This document shows positions 1 to 11,600 of a DNA stretch of 64,000 nucleotides, piece after piece. The notes under the pieces were generated by a model. It had not been told where the DNA came from, did no database searches, and saw only the letters and a list, made by a program, of their open reading frames with translations. The translations under genes were made by a program, and so were the position numbers. The stretch is from assembly GCF_001641265.1 (NCBI RefSeq), contig NW_020167526.1, forward strand, positions 868,001-932,000, given 5' to 3'. The stretch is from Pseudogymnoascus destructans. Lineage: Eukaryota; Ascomycota; Leotiomycetes; Thelebolales; Thelebolaceae. How positions within the stretch are numbered: position 1 is the first letter of the stretch; each line of letters begins with the position of its first letter.

Positions 1-293
1 TGGTCCTATCAGGCCCCAACGCCCAAAAGTACTTCCGGCGCGATCAGACATGCCACGTACTATAACAGCTAAACAAAATTCGCTTCTTGGCACAATGTCA
101 TCAGAGACTAACGCCACGACAATTGCAGTTGTGCCAATTGGGCCCACCATCGCCATCATGGTCTGACCAGATTGTCTCGATTTTCGGATCGAGACGCGAT
201 CGTCAGCCCTACACCCGGGTCTTCAGAATACAGCGCTCATCAGTCAGTTCCGTACCTTGCGTGGATATTCCTTGCCCGCGTCACCGCACCGAA
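1..293. other. left-edge intergenic sequence
   Basis: Lies downstream of the EMC2 stop codon. I see no convincing coding frame, tRNA or repeat. The short open frames here have no recognisable composition. Confidence 0.5.
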
Positions 294-1427
294 CTAACGG
301 ATGGTTTTGACTGCGTCTCGGTCAAGTAGTTCTCGTGCTGCGATAAGCTCTGCTGCGTCATATCCCTCCCAACCAGCTTCTCGTGCGACGCTCCGGCGCA
401 CAATTTCCGTAAGTTTGGCAGTTGCAAGCAGGTTAAGGCTCTGTATAGTTTTGACGCTCGGTGTCGAATCAGCCTTGAACTTATTCGATCCTTCCGACAA
501 GGTAAGCAATGCACGAGAAGTTGCCTGTCAAAGGTTAGTTTTCGCGTGGACACTATTTATAAATGGCCAACATACAAGCTTCAGGCCGTAAAACCCCCTG
601 AGATAGTCATCGCACAGCTCAATACTTCTTGAAAACCTTCGTACAGATTCGAAGAGGTACTTTTCAGTGGTATTGTCCTTCCCTGTACTTCCATCGGTCC
701 CGGCGCTGGTAAACAGGAGCTCTCCAAGTCTCGCGTGTATCTTTCAATGGTTAGCCAATAGATTTGTACAGCGGTTTATAATATCCTTACATTCCAAGCG
801 TTCGGTGTTATTAACAAGACCTCCTCCAAAGCAAAGATGCTCTGCTGATAGAGTCCTTGGGAAGCATATAAGTCGCTGATTTCGGCCCACGCTTCCGCAT
901 CAGTTGGAGAACAGTCGAGAAATTGAGCAAGGGCTGAAATGGCCTCTGCTTGTTTTCCTTTCGACTTCAGGAGAGCTATGCGCCGTTTTGAAACAGGCTG
1001 TAGAGAAGTCAGCTACATCTCCTGTAATGAGGTATGCAGGAAAACAAACCATATTGCCCGGGTCACTCTTGAGTATAGCATCGTATTCCGTCAAAACCCT
1101 TTGCAGCTCGGCATCATTCTCCGCTGTTGCTTCCTGGTATAGTCCTTGTAATGCCATGAGCCTCTCATTGCTTCCCCCAAACCTGCTCAACAGCCTGTCC
1201 AAGCATACGCGGGCCGACTGCTTGTCGCCAGTGCGGAGGCATGATAGCATGAGGTTTTCGTACGTTGTCCATAGTTCTGGGGTTTCTGGCGCAGCATATA
1301 CGGACGAAAGAGAGTATGGAGCGATCGACGATGGGGTCGTCGAGAGTAGCACAGGAGCTTGTTGGGACAATTGCAGAGCTACCGAGGGCGGCAGGTGGGC
1401 AGGTTGTTGGAGAATTGACGAAGACAT
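294..1427 (-). CDS. emc2: ER membrane protein complex subunit 2 (TPR protein)
   Basis: EMC2 is the cytosolic TPR scaffold of the EMC, which inserts tail-anchored and multipass proteins into the ER membrane. Four exons join in phase 0: 1427-1050, 997-791, 740-576 and 524-294, giving 326 residues. Introns are 50-52 bp with GTTTGT/GTAAGG/GTATGT donors. The recognition comes from the family-like core RIALLKSKGKQAEAISAL followed by DAEAWAEISDLYASQGLY and PNAWNIHARLGELL, a run of TPR helices in the middle of the protein. The length matches fungal EMC2 (about 300-330). The start is the first Met of the only long frame, and the gene diverges from AP-3 delta. Function rests on family similarity read by eye. 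Confidence 0.9.
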
Positions 1428-1854
1428 CTTCTTTTTGTAGAGCTATCCGTTGAAATATAATTCCAGGAGATGCGACAGCTTGTATCCGACTGATGAGGCA
1501 CAACCGTATGAGGTGAGGTTGATAGTACATACGGAGTAGTGAACCACAGAAAGGGTGCACGGTCCACCAAGGTAGGGGCCGCGTTCTTCGACCATGATGC
1601 ACCCAAGCCTGTCTCGTTTGGTGGGGCAACATCTTCGAGACGCTGATAATGTGCTGCTACGGTGTATTAAGACAACAAATGGCCTAGCACTTCGGCGACA
1701 CTTCCTTACCATATTCTACTTTTAGGGGTTGCCTTGGGAAGGCTAATATAGAAATCCGTGGCACTCTATCCCCGCCCCGTCCCATTCGTTGATATCGGGG
1801 CGCTTGAACAGCTCTCATGGATGGGGAGGGAGCACCCTGCGACAGAGCCTCAAG
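1428..1854. promoter_or_regulatory. divergent promoter region, emc2 / AP-3 delta
   Basis: This 427-bp spacer separates two start codons pointing away from each other, so it must hold both promoters. I see no canonical TATA box or other named site. Open frames inside it look like noise. Confidence 0.5.
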
Positions 1855-4800
1855 ATGTACGTCCTCTCCACTCATATATGAAGGCTGCCGAGATCTTTAC
1901 TGACGCGCCCCAGGTTTGAAAAATCCCTCTATGACCTCATAAGAGGATTGCGGAACCACAAGGGCAACGAGAAGGCATACATACAAAACAGCCTCAAAGA
2001 ATGTCGAGCAGAAATCCGTGGGCAGGACATGGGTTAGTGGATATTCTGTGCCTACTGTACAGCCATGCTGACAGCCCCATTAGATGTCAAGGCGACAGCT
2101 TTGCTGAAGCTTGTCTATCTCGAAATGTTCGGACATGATATGTCCTGGGCTTCCTTCCATGTGCTCGAAGTCATGTCCTCCGCCAAATATATACAAAAAA
2201 GGGTTGGCTACCTCGGAGCCGTCCAAAGTTTCCGCCCTGATACAGAAGTCTTGATGTTGGCGACAAATTTGTTGAAGAAGGTTCATATCGTCCATCTTAT
2301 GAGCTGAGAACTATACTGACACCATTGCAAGGACATCGTCTCCGCATCTCTAACGACAATGTCTCTCCCAATTATAACTTTACCTCACATTATCACCTCA
2401 TCTTTAGCCATGTCCGTGCTATCCGATTTACTTCCTCGTTTGACACACTCCAGCCCAACGGTTCGGAAAAAGACAATCGTTACTATATATCGCCTGGCCC
2501 TGGTTTACCCCGAAACGCTACGGCCGGCGTGGCCCAGAATCAAAGAACGTCTAATGGACGACAACGAAGACTCCAGTGTTACTGCAGCCATTGTCAATGT
2601 AATCTGTGAGCTTGGATGGCGGCGTCCTCAGGATTTCCTGCCTTTAGCCCCAAGGTTGTTTGAACTGCTGGTCGATGGAGGAAATAATTGGATGGCAATC
2701 AAATTAATCAAACTTGTCAGTCGTCATGAGCCTTTATTGGGAAACAACACTGACTTGACTAGTTTGCGACGATGACTCCTTTAGAGCCTCGCCTTGTTAA
2801 AAAACTGTTACCCCCTCTGACATCGATCATCCGGACTACACCTGCAATGTCGCTCTTGTATGAATGCATCAATGGCATTATTCAAGGTGGGATATTGGGA
2901 GGGACGGACAATGAAAGCGAAGATGAGATTGCTACTTTATGTGTCACCAAACTTCGTGGTATGATAATGGTTGAAGGCGACCCTAACTGTAAGTACCGAC
3001 CCTTCCATGAATACGAGCCGGCCCTAACAATATTCAGTGAAATACGTTGCACTGTTAGCCTTCAACCAGATTGTATTGACTCACCCATATCTCGTATCAC
3101 AGCAAGAAGATGTTATAATGGACTGCATAGACAGTCCAGATATGTCCATCAGACTGCGAGCACTAGATCTAGTTGTGGGCATGGTCAGCAGCGATAACCT
3201 CATGTCTATTGTTGGTCGATTAATGCGCCAATTACGGAGCGTAACCTCGACGGATTCCCAGGATAGCGGTTCACCCAGTCCAGCTGCATTCGATTCTGAC
3301 GAAGAAAACCCAGGGGTAAATATGAGGTCGAATCGGAACGCCGCTACATATAATCTTCCGGACGACTACAGGAATGATGTTATTCTGAGGATTCTAAAGA
3401 TGTGCTCAAGCAGCAATTACAACAATCTTGTTGATTTTGAGTGGTATATTGATATCCTGATTCAACTCGCCCGCAACGCGCCCAGGCACATCCCAACTTC
3501 TGCTGCCGACTCGCATACTCTCGCCAACGACTCTGGAGAGTCAGATGTGGCTGAAAATATAGGAAATGAGTTACGAAACGTTGCCGTCAAGGTTAAGGCA
3601 ATACGTGCCAGCGCTACGAGAGCTGCGGAGTCCATAATAGTGGATGGTTTGCACGGGGCAGTGCCCCAAATTGCCGAAAAGAGAGGAATCTTACGGCCCG
3701 TGACGTGGGTTGTGGGAGAGTACGCTCCATATCTATCCTATCCAGAAGACGTGCTGGTTGGTCTCCTGCATTTTACAAAACCACAGTCAGATCCCGAGGT
3801 GCTCGCGATGACGTTACAAGCCATACCAAAGGTGTTTGCCCATTTGTCAGGGAACGAATCTATGGAGTGGTCCGCTGAGAGGAAAACCATGCTGTCACTT
3901 CTGATGGCTCGCATACTACATACTATGGAGCCATTGGCGTTGCACCCGAATCTGGAGGTGCAGGAAAGAACCACGGAATTTGTAGAGCTCCTACGGCTAG
4001 CTGCAGAGGCTTCTGCTGGTCAAGAGGCATCTTCAACCACGGATCAGTACGACGCACCTTTGTTGTTAACCCAGGCAATACCGTCACTATTTGCGGGCCT
4101 TGATCTCCACTCCATTGCCCCAGGCGCTCAAAGCAATGTACCTATGCCGGCCAATCTTAACCTTGATCAACCTATCACTGCCAATTTAAATGAGCTCCTC
4201 AGAGGAGCTGACTCAGGAGCGTACGAGAGAACTGATGAGGACGAATTCCAAGAGTATTATCATCAGAGACCATCAACTTTAAGTTTATCAATGGCGGATC
4301 CCGCAATCAACCGCCTCGCAGAAACCCCCGAGGAGAAGCCTCAGTCGTATCAGCGCGATACGGAAGACACATACTTGGATCCTGACATTGTTGCTCGCAG
4401 GAGGGCCGAGAGACTGGAAAGAAATAAAGATGACCCATTTTATATTGCTGGCATCAGTTCGGAATCTTCTACATCTACCCCCTTCGACACGATCATCCGA
4501 AATGGCAACGGGAATGACCTCGACATTGACTCTATACCAATCATGCAACTCGACCTGGGAAACATGCCATCTGTTGCTCCAGAGCAGAAACCCAAAAAGC
4601 GGGCGGCTGTCAAACCTCGCCAACGCATCCAGGTTTCAGCGGATGAGACACTCGCTGCTAGTGGCAGCTCAACCCCGAGGAACGATGATTCGGAGGCCAG
4701 TTTAGAAGGGCAACCACGTGCTCGAACAAAGCCAAAGAGGTCGCCTCTTCTTGTAGACTCAAGTAACATAGGAGAGTTTGTTCTTGAAGGTGACGATAAC

Positions 4801-5148
4801 GTCAGCGGAGGATCGGCAGAGTACGAGCATCACCACGATCAGAAAGAGGAAGAAGAAATGGCCAAAGCAATGCAAGAGATTGAGAAGTTGAGGCTGGAAA
4901 TGCAACGTGCAAATGAGCGTATCCAGGCTGCTCAGGGTGTTCCTCCAGAAGGGACTGTGGTTAAGAAGAAGACCAAGAAAAAGGTTAAGGCTGTTGGTGA
5001 TGAAGCGACTGGGAAGGTTCCCTCGAAGAAGAAAGCGGAGCAAGCGGATGGGTCTGCTGAGGTTACTACGGTAAAGAAGAAGAGGAAGAAAGTCAAGGCC
5101 AAGGAGCCTGAGGCAGGGGGTATCGAGGCCGATGCTGAGAAAACATAA
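1855..5148 (+). CDS. apl5: AP-3 adaptor complex subunit delta
   Basis: Large subunit of the AP-3 clathrin-type adaptor, which sorts cargo from Golgi/endosome to vacuole. Six exons: 1855-1856, 1914-2032, 2084-2280, 2332-2715, 2763-2988 and 3038-5148, encoding 1012 residues. The first coding exon holds only the A and T of the start codon; the G comes after a 57-bp intron, giving MFEKSLYDLIRGLRNHKGNE, the usual fungal delta-adaptin N terminus. Adaptin HEAT-type repeats occupy roughly residues 1-600 (for example LEMFGHDMSWASFHVLEVMS and ELGWRRPQDFLPLAPRLFEL). The C terminus is a low-complexity acidic and lysine-rich tail with a short coiled coil (MAKAMQEIEKLRLEMQRANE), as in fungal orthologues. 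The intron after 2280 uses a weak GTTCAT donor, so that junction is the least certain. Confidence 0.93.
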
Positions 5149-5500
5149 CGTTTATTGGATTTCGAGCGCATATGGTCTTGACCTGGGGTATTGTTTTACC
5201 AGCCGAACCTACGTCACTTGACAACCAATACTATAAGGCTACTTATTATATATAAACCTTATACTCATTAGGCATCTAAAGAGTTCGATTGAATATAAAT
5301 TATTTTGTGTGACATAATAAAGACGCACGTGACTCGAATCTGACAGGTCAAGTCAAGATTGTCTTATCGATAACGTTGTTCTCCAGACCTGAAATTTGAC
5401 AAGCACCCCGGTTCCCTTAAGAACCTCAATCGCTCTCTCCAATACCAAAGATCCCCTCACCTTCCAGCGCAGAGTCTAGCGGTAACCGCTTCGATTGAAT
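5149..5500. other. intergenic region between AP-3 delta and the SMAP gene
   Basis: Holds the AP-3 delta 3' end and the next gene's promoter. A CACGTG E-box within GCACGTGAC lies at 5326-5331, about 170 bp before the next start codon, a plausible bHLH (Cbf1-type) site. Nothing else stands out. Confidence 0.4.
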
Positions 5501-6428
5501 ATGGCTCCTTCGAAAGAAGACAGCCCCGAGCTGCTCGCCAGTCCATCCATCACCAAGTCGCAAAGAAAAAAGGACAAGGCGGCCAAACGGGAGAAAAAAG
5601 GTATTGAATTGATTCACACCACATGCCTGTCAATATGCTTACTGGGATTCCCTGCAAGCTCTTAAGAAGCAAAAGGAGACCGAGACTTCAACGGAGCAGG
5701 TCGAAGATGCTGAAAGTATAAAGGCCGCTGCGAAGGCTGAGAGAAAACTTGCCAAGGCTGAGGCATGCAAGGCTGAGGCTACGGTCGAGACAGAGGCGCC
5801 GAGCAAATCCAAGAAACGAAAGCATTCTGGGGCCGAGCAGGAGGATGAGGATAAGGATAAGGATAAGGATTCTAAGAAAGCAAAGAAGTCTAAGAAGTCG
5901 AAAAAGGCTATGGATTCCGACGGTGACGCAGCAAAACCAAGCAATGCCGGAGAGGACAACGAACAGACTGGGCAGGTAGACGAGGATGCGGCTAAGAAAG
6001 AGAGGAAGAGGTTGAGGAAGTTACGGAATGAGAAAGAAGCTTCGGCCAAGGCGGCACCAGAAGCTGCAGCCGTGCTGCCGTCGAAGAAAACGGCGCCTAA
6101 ACCAGAAGATAAGAGTCACAAGTCAAAAAAGAAGAATGTAGACACCAAGAAGTCAGAAAAGTCAGTAACGGACGGGCCAGTCACGGCGAGCGCTGAGCAG
6201 TGGAACCCGGATGCTTTATCTGGTGACGCCGCACGGAAATCTAAGTTTCTCAGGTTACTTGGAGCTGGGAAGAATGCTGGTGCTGCTGGAAGTGCAAAAC
6301 CGGCCCGGTCCAGTGGGGGGGCTGGTAATGATATTGAACGAGTACAGAGCGAACTTGAAAGGCAGTTTGAGGCTGGTATCCGGTTGAAGCATGGTGGGCA
6401 CAGCAAGAGGATGGGACTCGGTGCTTAG
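5501..6428 (+). CDS. lysine-rich protein with C-terminal SMAP (small acidic protein-like) domain
   Basis: Two exons (5501-5600 and 5659-6428) encode 289 residues. The first two thirds are low-complexity and highly charged, with KSKKRKH, DKDKDKDSKKAKKSKKSKK and ERKRLRKLRNEKE blocks that look like nuclear or nucleolar targeting sequence. The last 75 residues carry a tryptophan followed by NPDALSGDAARKSKFLRLLG and end in GIRLKHGGHSKRMGLGA. That pattern fits the SMAP domain seen in small nuclear proteins of animals and fungi. The intron is supported by a good donor (G|GTATTG) and by frame continuity. The molecular function of this family is not established, so I give only the domain call. Confidence 0.75.
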
Positions 6429-6637
6429 TAGAGAGCTTATATATGGCGCGGGGCATGTTGTGTGCACCTTTATGGAAGTTAGGGAGCATCAATCTTCAAT
6501 TCTTATGTTAAATTGAGCCTGAGATATAATGTTTGGTACACTGTGTAGCTTGAAGTTTGGGTCGCGCATTTTGTTGGATATAGCCACGTTGCGCTTACCC
6601 CTCGTATCGATTTCACCACCGCCTTGATCCGCCTCAT

Positions 6638-6949
6638 TTATCTGAAGAATACCCTCGAAATTAACTCGAATATCAGACCACCGAACACCACGAATGCTAA
6701 AAGGACTAGAAAGCGGACGGATTAGCAGGTGAAGAGCAATCGGGATATAGTGATTTGACGAACCAAGCCAGGTTGGAGACACCGGCGACTTAAAGGTTTG
6801 CTGTTTCTTCTTCAATGTGCCCTCTGGCTTCCCCATTTTGGCCCTGTTCTCTTTGGCGAACTTCTGGTTGCTCTTCCGTTGCTGTGGTGTTTGCGCCTGG
6901 AGGGAAGATCAGCATTATATCTACTCGGCCCGTGTGTCTTACATACCAT
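6638..6949 (-). CDS. ysy6: RAMP4/SERP1 family ribosome-associated ER membrane protein (Ysy6-like)
   Basis: A 67-residue tail-anchored protein assembled from three exons: 6949-6947 (only the ATG), 6896-6764 and 6705-6638. The product reads M-AQTPQQRKSNQKFAKENRAK, then MGKPEGTLKKKQQTFKSPVS, then a C-terminal membrane segment (LLAFVVFGGLIFELI). That is the RAMP4 layout: a basic cytosolic N terminus, the KKKxxTFKSPVSPxW motif and a single C-terminal TM helix. Family members bind translocating ribosomes at Sec61 and protect nascent membrane proteins under ER stress. Introns are 50 bp (GTATGT...CCAG) and 58 bp (GTTCGT...CTAG). The gene is too finely split to appear as one open frame. Confidence 0.88.
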
Positions 6950-7325
6950 TTTGGCCGTGTGTTACTTGGGGCGATCTCGGCGGGTTTCCGAAGTTGATAT
7001 GATCGTATTCTATTCGAATATGAGATTGTAAGTTTATCTTGAGTTAATTGGAATAATTGTTGGAGATGGATTGTCGTTGGAGTTGAGAAATGGCTGGATT
7101 TAGAAACGGTGTCCCCCAGGTCGCACGACATGTACGTACATACATGACCAAAGTAGCTTCCACTAAGCTATAGTAACTCTAGCTCTAGCGGGAGAAGCCG
7201 AGGTGCAAAATTATGGGGAACCGCCTCCATTGCACATTGTCATAAATAATCTGTGCCCAACAACACTTTAACAAGAAGTCGTCTGCAGAGTCGGAATTTC
7301 ATATAGACCCCTTCTTTCAATCGAG
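6950..7325. promoter_or_regulatory. divergent promoter region, RAMP4-like / mitochondrial small protein
   Basis: 376 bp between two outward-facing start codons, so both promoters should lie here. A minus-strand open frame crossing it is the unspliced leader of the RAMP4 gene plus noise. No specific element is recognised. Confidence 0.45.
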
Positions 7326-7761
7326 ATGGCATCACCTTTGAGCGTATCACTTCGTGCTCTACGACAAACCAACAGCCGCCGCTCCGTCACCTCTTTCCGT
7401 CGCGCATTTGCTTCCTCACCACCACCCGCCGGCGACGCCCTCAAGCCCGTATCCGGTCACGTATGCAGCTATTCCGAGTCCTCTTTCTTGTTGATGAAAG
7501 CTAATTCCCCGACCCGAACAGGTTAACTTCTACAAAACATTCGCCCACCCAATCGCAAAGGTCCTCCTCCTGGCAACATTCACATACCAACTATCGTACT
7601 ACTTCTGGGTGAAGTTGGAAAAGGACGAGATCAAGTCGGAGCGACAAAGTATGGACCAAGCCAAGACCGGTGCAGAGTGACAAACTCACACATATTCAGA
7701 TGAAATTCTCCAACTCGAGAGTCAGCTGCAGGCTGCCCTAGCGAAACCCAAGCAACCGTGA
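7326..7761 (+). CDS. small mitochondrial membrane protein, function unknown
   Basis: Three exons (7326-7460, 7522-7648, 7700-7761) give 107 residues. The first 40 are rich in Arg, Ser, Ala and Thr with no acidic residue before the Gly-Asp near residue 37, typical of a mitochondrial presequence (LRALRQTNSRRSVTSFRRAF). Then come NFYKTFAHPIAK and one hydrophobic helix (VLLLATFTYQLSYYFWV, about residues 58-76). A short amphipathic coiled coil follows (EILQLESQLQAALAK) and the protein ends in KPKQP. Both introns have good GTATGC/GTATGG donors and CAG acceptors, which supports a real gene. I do not recognise the family; an inner-membrane assembly factor is possible but only inferred from layout. 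Confidence 0.75.
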
Positions 7762-8278
7762 TTGCCGATTTGACTTTGAGCCTGCGGCCTGAGTAGGCAG
7801 TGTTATGGAAATAATAGAGCCAGCTGGAGCTCATTGGATGTGATAGGTAATACCACGGCCGCAGATACTGACCGGTCGGGGGGGAGGATGCGGCCTAATA
7901 AAGCTTGCTGTGATGTAACCGCCTTCGCAGGTGATATATATCTGCTTCTAGAAGGGCTACGGGCTACGGATAGGGCATTATACCGTGTGTACGAGTAGCA
8001 GGGACATTGTACGATATGAACGGCAGACTGTAATATTGTCCAGGTCAAGCCACGCCTCACCTGTAGGCTGTATAACTAAGCTCTAGATGGCTTGTGTATT
8101 TATAGCGATAACCCGTTGAATATATTATATTATCTAAGCTAGATAATCAAAAAATCCATAATTCGCAATTAATTCACAATCATAATTTTTTCCACATTAT
8201 GATATTATGATATTTTAAATCTCGAACTTTTCGGCAACAAATATTCCAAAATTACACCATACCAGAAACAAACAACCC
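7762..8278. other. intergenic, AT-rich upstream of the tRNA gene
   Basis: Between about 8100 and 8225 the sequence becomes strongly AT-rich with short direct repeats (ATTATGATATTATGATATT). It resembles a decayed insertion or simply tRNA 5' flank. No gene is seen. Confidence 0.35.
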
Positions 8279-8396
8279 GGACAGATGGCCGAGATGGTTA
8301 TGGCGCCAGGTTAAGGTTATACCTTAATACATGTGATATACATCACATAGTTTCCTGGTCACGAAAGTGGCGTGGGTTCGAGTCCCACTCTGTTCA
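8279..8396 (+). tRNA. tRNA-Leu(AAG) with a 36-nt intron
   Basis: A type II tRNA that folds by hand. The acceptor GGACAGA (8279-8285) pairs with TCTGTTC (8389-8395, one G-U), followed by discriminator A8396. The D arm starts TG-GCC. The anticodon stem CCAGG (8306-8310) pairs with CCTGG (8354-8358). The loop TTAAGG reads anticodon AAG (8313-8315), with the intron after G37 at 8317-8352. A long variable arm forms a CAC-GAAA-GTG hairpin, and the T arm is GTGGG-TTCGAGT-CCCAC. AAG is deaminated to IAG and reads CUU/CUC leucine codons. The intron position (37/38) is canonical. The mature CCA is added post-transcriptionally. Confidence 0.9.
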
Positions 8397-8410
8397 TTAT
8401 CTCCTTGATA

Positions 8411-8417
8411 TTTTTTT
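8411..8417 (+). terminator. RNA polymerase III T-run terminator
   Basis: A run of seven T residues starting 15 nt after the tRNA-Leu discriminator base, the standard Pol III stop signal. Confidence 0.7.
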
Positions 8418-8650
8418 GGTGGGCTGGTGGGCTTTTGGGGGGGGGTTATCAGGTGGAGATACGGGTGCCGCGGGATCCATAACAAATTTAATACATGACT
8501 ATTCACAAAAGGCCACCCACGAGAGAAATTTGCGTGATTATAAAGGTAAAGGGTTGCTAGAATAAACCCCGGGGTGCTATGTACCATACACTCTACTCGA
8601 CGTCATCGAGCCTCATCCAAATTCCAACACGTCCACTATCTCTTTACAAA

Positions 8651-11600
8651 CTAATCCAAAACCCTACCCGCAACCGCAGCGGTACTCTTATCCTTCGTCT
8701 GCGTCTTCCTCAACGTGCGACCGCTCTGGATCTCGCCAAGTAGGGCACTGGGTCTACCCCCAGCTGGCGGTCCGCCTGCAGGAGGCATCGGAGGCGGGGG
8801 TGGCCCGGCTCCTGGAGGAGGTGGTGGTGGCGGCGGTGGTGCGCCAGGAGCGCCCATACCAGGCGGCGGTGCACTTGGTGGCGCGCCCATGCCAGGCATT
8901 GGTGGCGGTGGTGGAGGCGGAGGTGGAGCGCCACTGGGGGCAGGAGACTCGGCCGTTGGCGACGTCATGCCTGGGCTAACCGGGGAGAAAGCGTGTGTAT
9001 CGTCAGCAGCAGAAAGGGGGCGGGGTGGTGCCATGGTCCCGAACAGCATCGAGGCCAGCTGGCGGGCGTTTCCGGCACCAGGCCCTTCTTCCTCGTCGGA
9101 TGAGTCCTCGCGGTCTGAACCGACCACGGACCACTCATCTTCTTCTGGGCGGACGCGGGAAGGTCTTGCACCAGTTGGGTTGGGTTGGACAGGCTCGGGA
9201 GCCTTGGCGGCAGCTTGTTGCTGAGGAAGGCGGTGGAATGGGTTAGTGTCCTGTGCAGGAGGCGATGTGACGAGTGGCGATGTGACAGGCACGCCTGCTC
9301 CTGGAACTGTTGGCTGGCCCAAGTTCTTGAAGAAGGGGTTGCGGGTGGCGGTACCTGCTTGTGGGGAGCTGATGTTCGAGGTGCTGGCCGCAGCTGCTGG
9401 GGGAGAGGTTGCCGTGATAATAGGAGGCGATGGCGGTGGCGGGGATACTTGCTTCTCGGCGGCTCTTGGAGGAGTTGCTGCCTGGGAAGTGATGTCCTGG
9501 GGACCCTCCTCGTCTGACGAACTCTCGTCATCAATGGCCTCGAGTTGACGCTGAAGCTCAATCTCTCGTTGGCGAGCAGATTCAATCTCAGCACGCTGGG
9601 CGGCAAGCTTTGCTTCCTTCTCCTTCGCCTCAACTTGCGCAGCCTTCCTTCTGCGCCTCTCCTCTTCCTTCTTGATCTTCCCAGCCTTGACTTGCTCCTC
9701 GAGGGCTTTCAAGCGGGCCTCGGTGGCCTCACGCTCCTGGGCAATCTCGCGTTCCTGGCGCAGTGCATCATCCCTATCAAGTCAGTATGTTTCCATTATT
9801 AGCGTCGATGAGACTTACTCCATTTCCTTAGTTGCTATCTGCTGAGCCTCATGTTCTTGATGAACTCTATCCTCCTCAACCTTTCTTGGAGTTTCCACAT
9901 CACCCTTAGCAGCCTTCCTCGTTGGAGGTGGGGGTGGCTTCTTAGCAACCTCTGGAGAGGCAGCTGCTGGTGCAGGACGACCCTCCTCCTGAGCAATTCT
10001 CGACTGTCTTTCATTCTCGCGCTTCGCATCTTCCTCTTCTGCTTGGCGAAGTTTGGCTGCCCGTTCGTTCTTCTCGCGCTCCATCCTCTGTTGAGCGCTC
10101 TCGCCAGACTTGGAAGGAGCCTTGATTCCCAGGGCAGCCAGGCGCTCAGCCATGCGCTGCTCAGCCTGCTGCTTAATGAAGGCAGCTCTTTCTTCAGGGG
10201 TCTTGTAAGAGGCGTACGAGCCACCACCACCACTAGGTGCGGGGGAGGTGCTCTGGCGGGAATTTGTCGGCACTGGAGATGCACTGGCCCGGAAACGGGA
10301 TGCAGACGTGTCGCGATCGCGTCTATCTTCCACTGAGCCCCTGCTGGTAGAACGATCTTCATTGCGGACCCTGGAACTTCTAGTCGACCTCTGCAAATCA
10401 AAGATGAAATCCTTGACTTCGTCCTCAACACCAAGTCCATCCTCCCATCTGCGCTTCTCATGCTCGCTCGACGAACTTTGAGATCCTTCTTTCAAGCCAT
10501 CCTCAAGACCTTGCGCAAACTCACGAACGCTATCCTCGACATCCTTGACCATTCTCTCGTTGTTCTCACGTTCTGTCTTGATTCTAATGTTCTCTTCTTC
10601 CAGGCGTTTGGGAGCTGCGAGGTCATCGTCAACAGTCTCGATCTTCTTTCCGGTAAGGGCCGCAGAACGCTGTTGCATCATGGCCTTAGCTCGTGCCTTG
10701 AGTCTATCTGATTCGGTCACGATGCCACCTGGCCCAGTTCCAACGATGCTTGATGCACTGCTTGGGTGTGCCTTGGCATCCTTAAGGCGGAAGAGCTCCA
10801 GCTTCGCTTCGGCGATGGTGCGCTCTGTGCGGCGGACTTGGCTTGCAATATCAGGCAGACTATCTGTCAAGGTCTGTAATTGACGCTTCAGGGCGCGGCG
10901 TTCAGCCCCTGAGTCCACATTTCGGAGTGCTGCATCTGGATGGCTGTCAATGTCCTCTTGAACACGGCGGATGCGCCTGTAAAGTTCATCCGCTTCTCGG
11001 CGATCACGTCTGTCAAGAACGTCATCCTCCTCGGCGGCATTCTCATCCTTGAAGTCGAGGGCGTCAAGAACCACTTGCTTCTCGCGGATTTTCTTCTTCA
11101 GCTGATCCAAGGTAAGGTCTTCGCTTGTAGTCGAAGACGGTGATTCAGGGCGTGGTGATCCAGTGCCTAAGCGTCTACGAGCGCTTGATTTATATCCAAC
11201 ATCGTCATCGTTGTTCTTGAACACGGTCGCATCTTTACGATTGTTCCTAAGTTGGTTCGAGTCGCCGCGGAACGAGTGGTTCTTCAAGTAGCTGACGCCA
11301 GTCTTCTGGGGAAGCAGGTTGGCGCCAGAATCCTTTCTATACGCAGACTCCTGCTGAAGTAGAGACTTCACAGTGCCAATAGAATCGTTGAAGTTTCTGG
11401 TCGAAGGTGGTACAAGCTCGGCTGGTAGCTGAGCTGGAAGTGGGTACCCATTGAGCTTTCTGTAGATTAAATGCATAGCAACTGCAAATTCATCCATGTT
11501 CAAGCGACCCTTGTTGCCGTTATCTGCCAGCGTCCAAACTCTTTCGAGATCAGGCTTAGGGAGGCCACTCTGTCCAAAGACTTCAATAGCTACATCGCCA

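Noticed and set aside
5326..5331. CACGTG sites (also 15702 and 18438) as a shared regulon
   Set aside because: Three six-base matches in 64 kb are too few to separate from chance; mentioned only as candidate sites.
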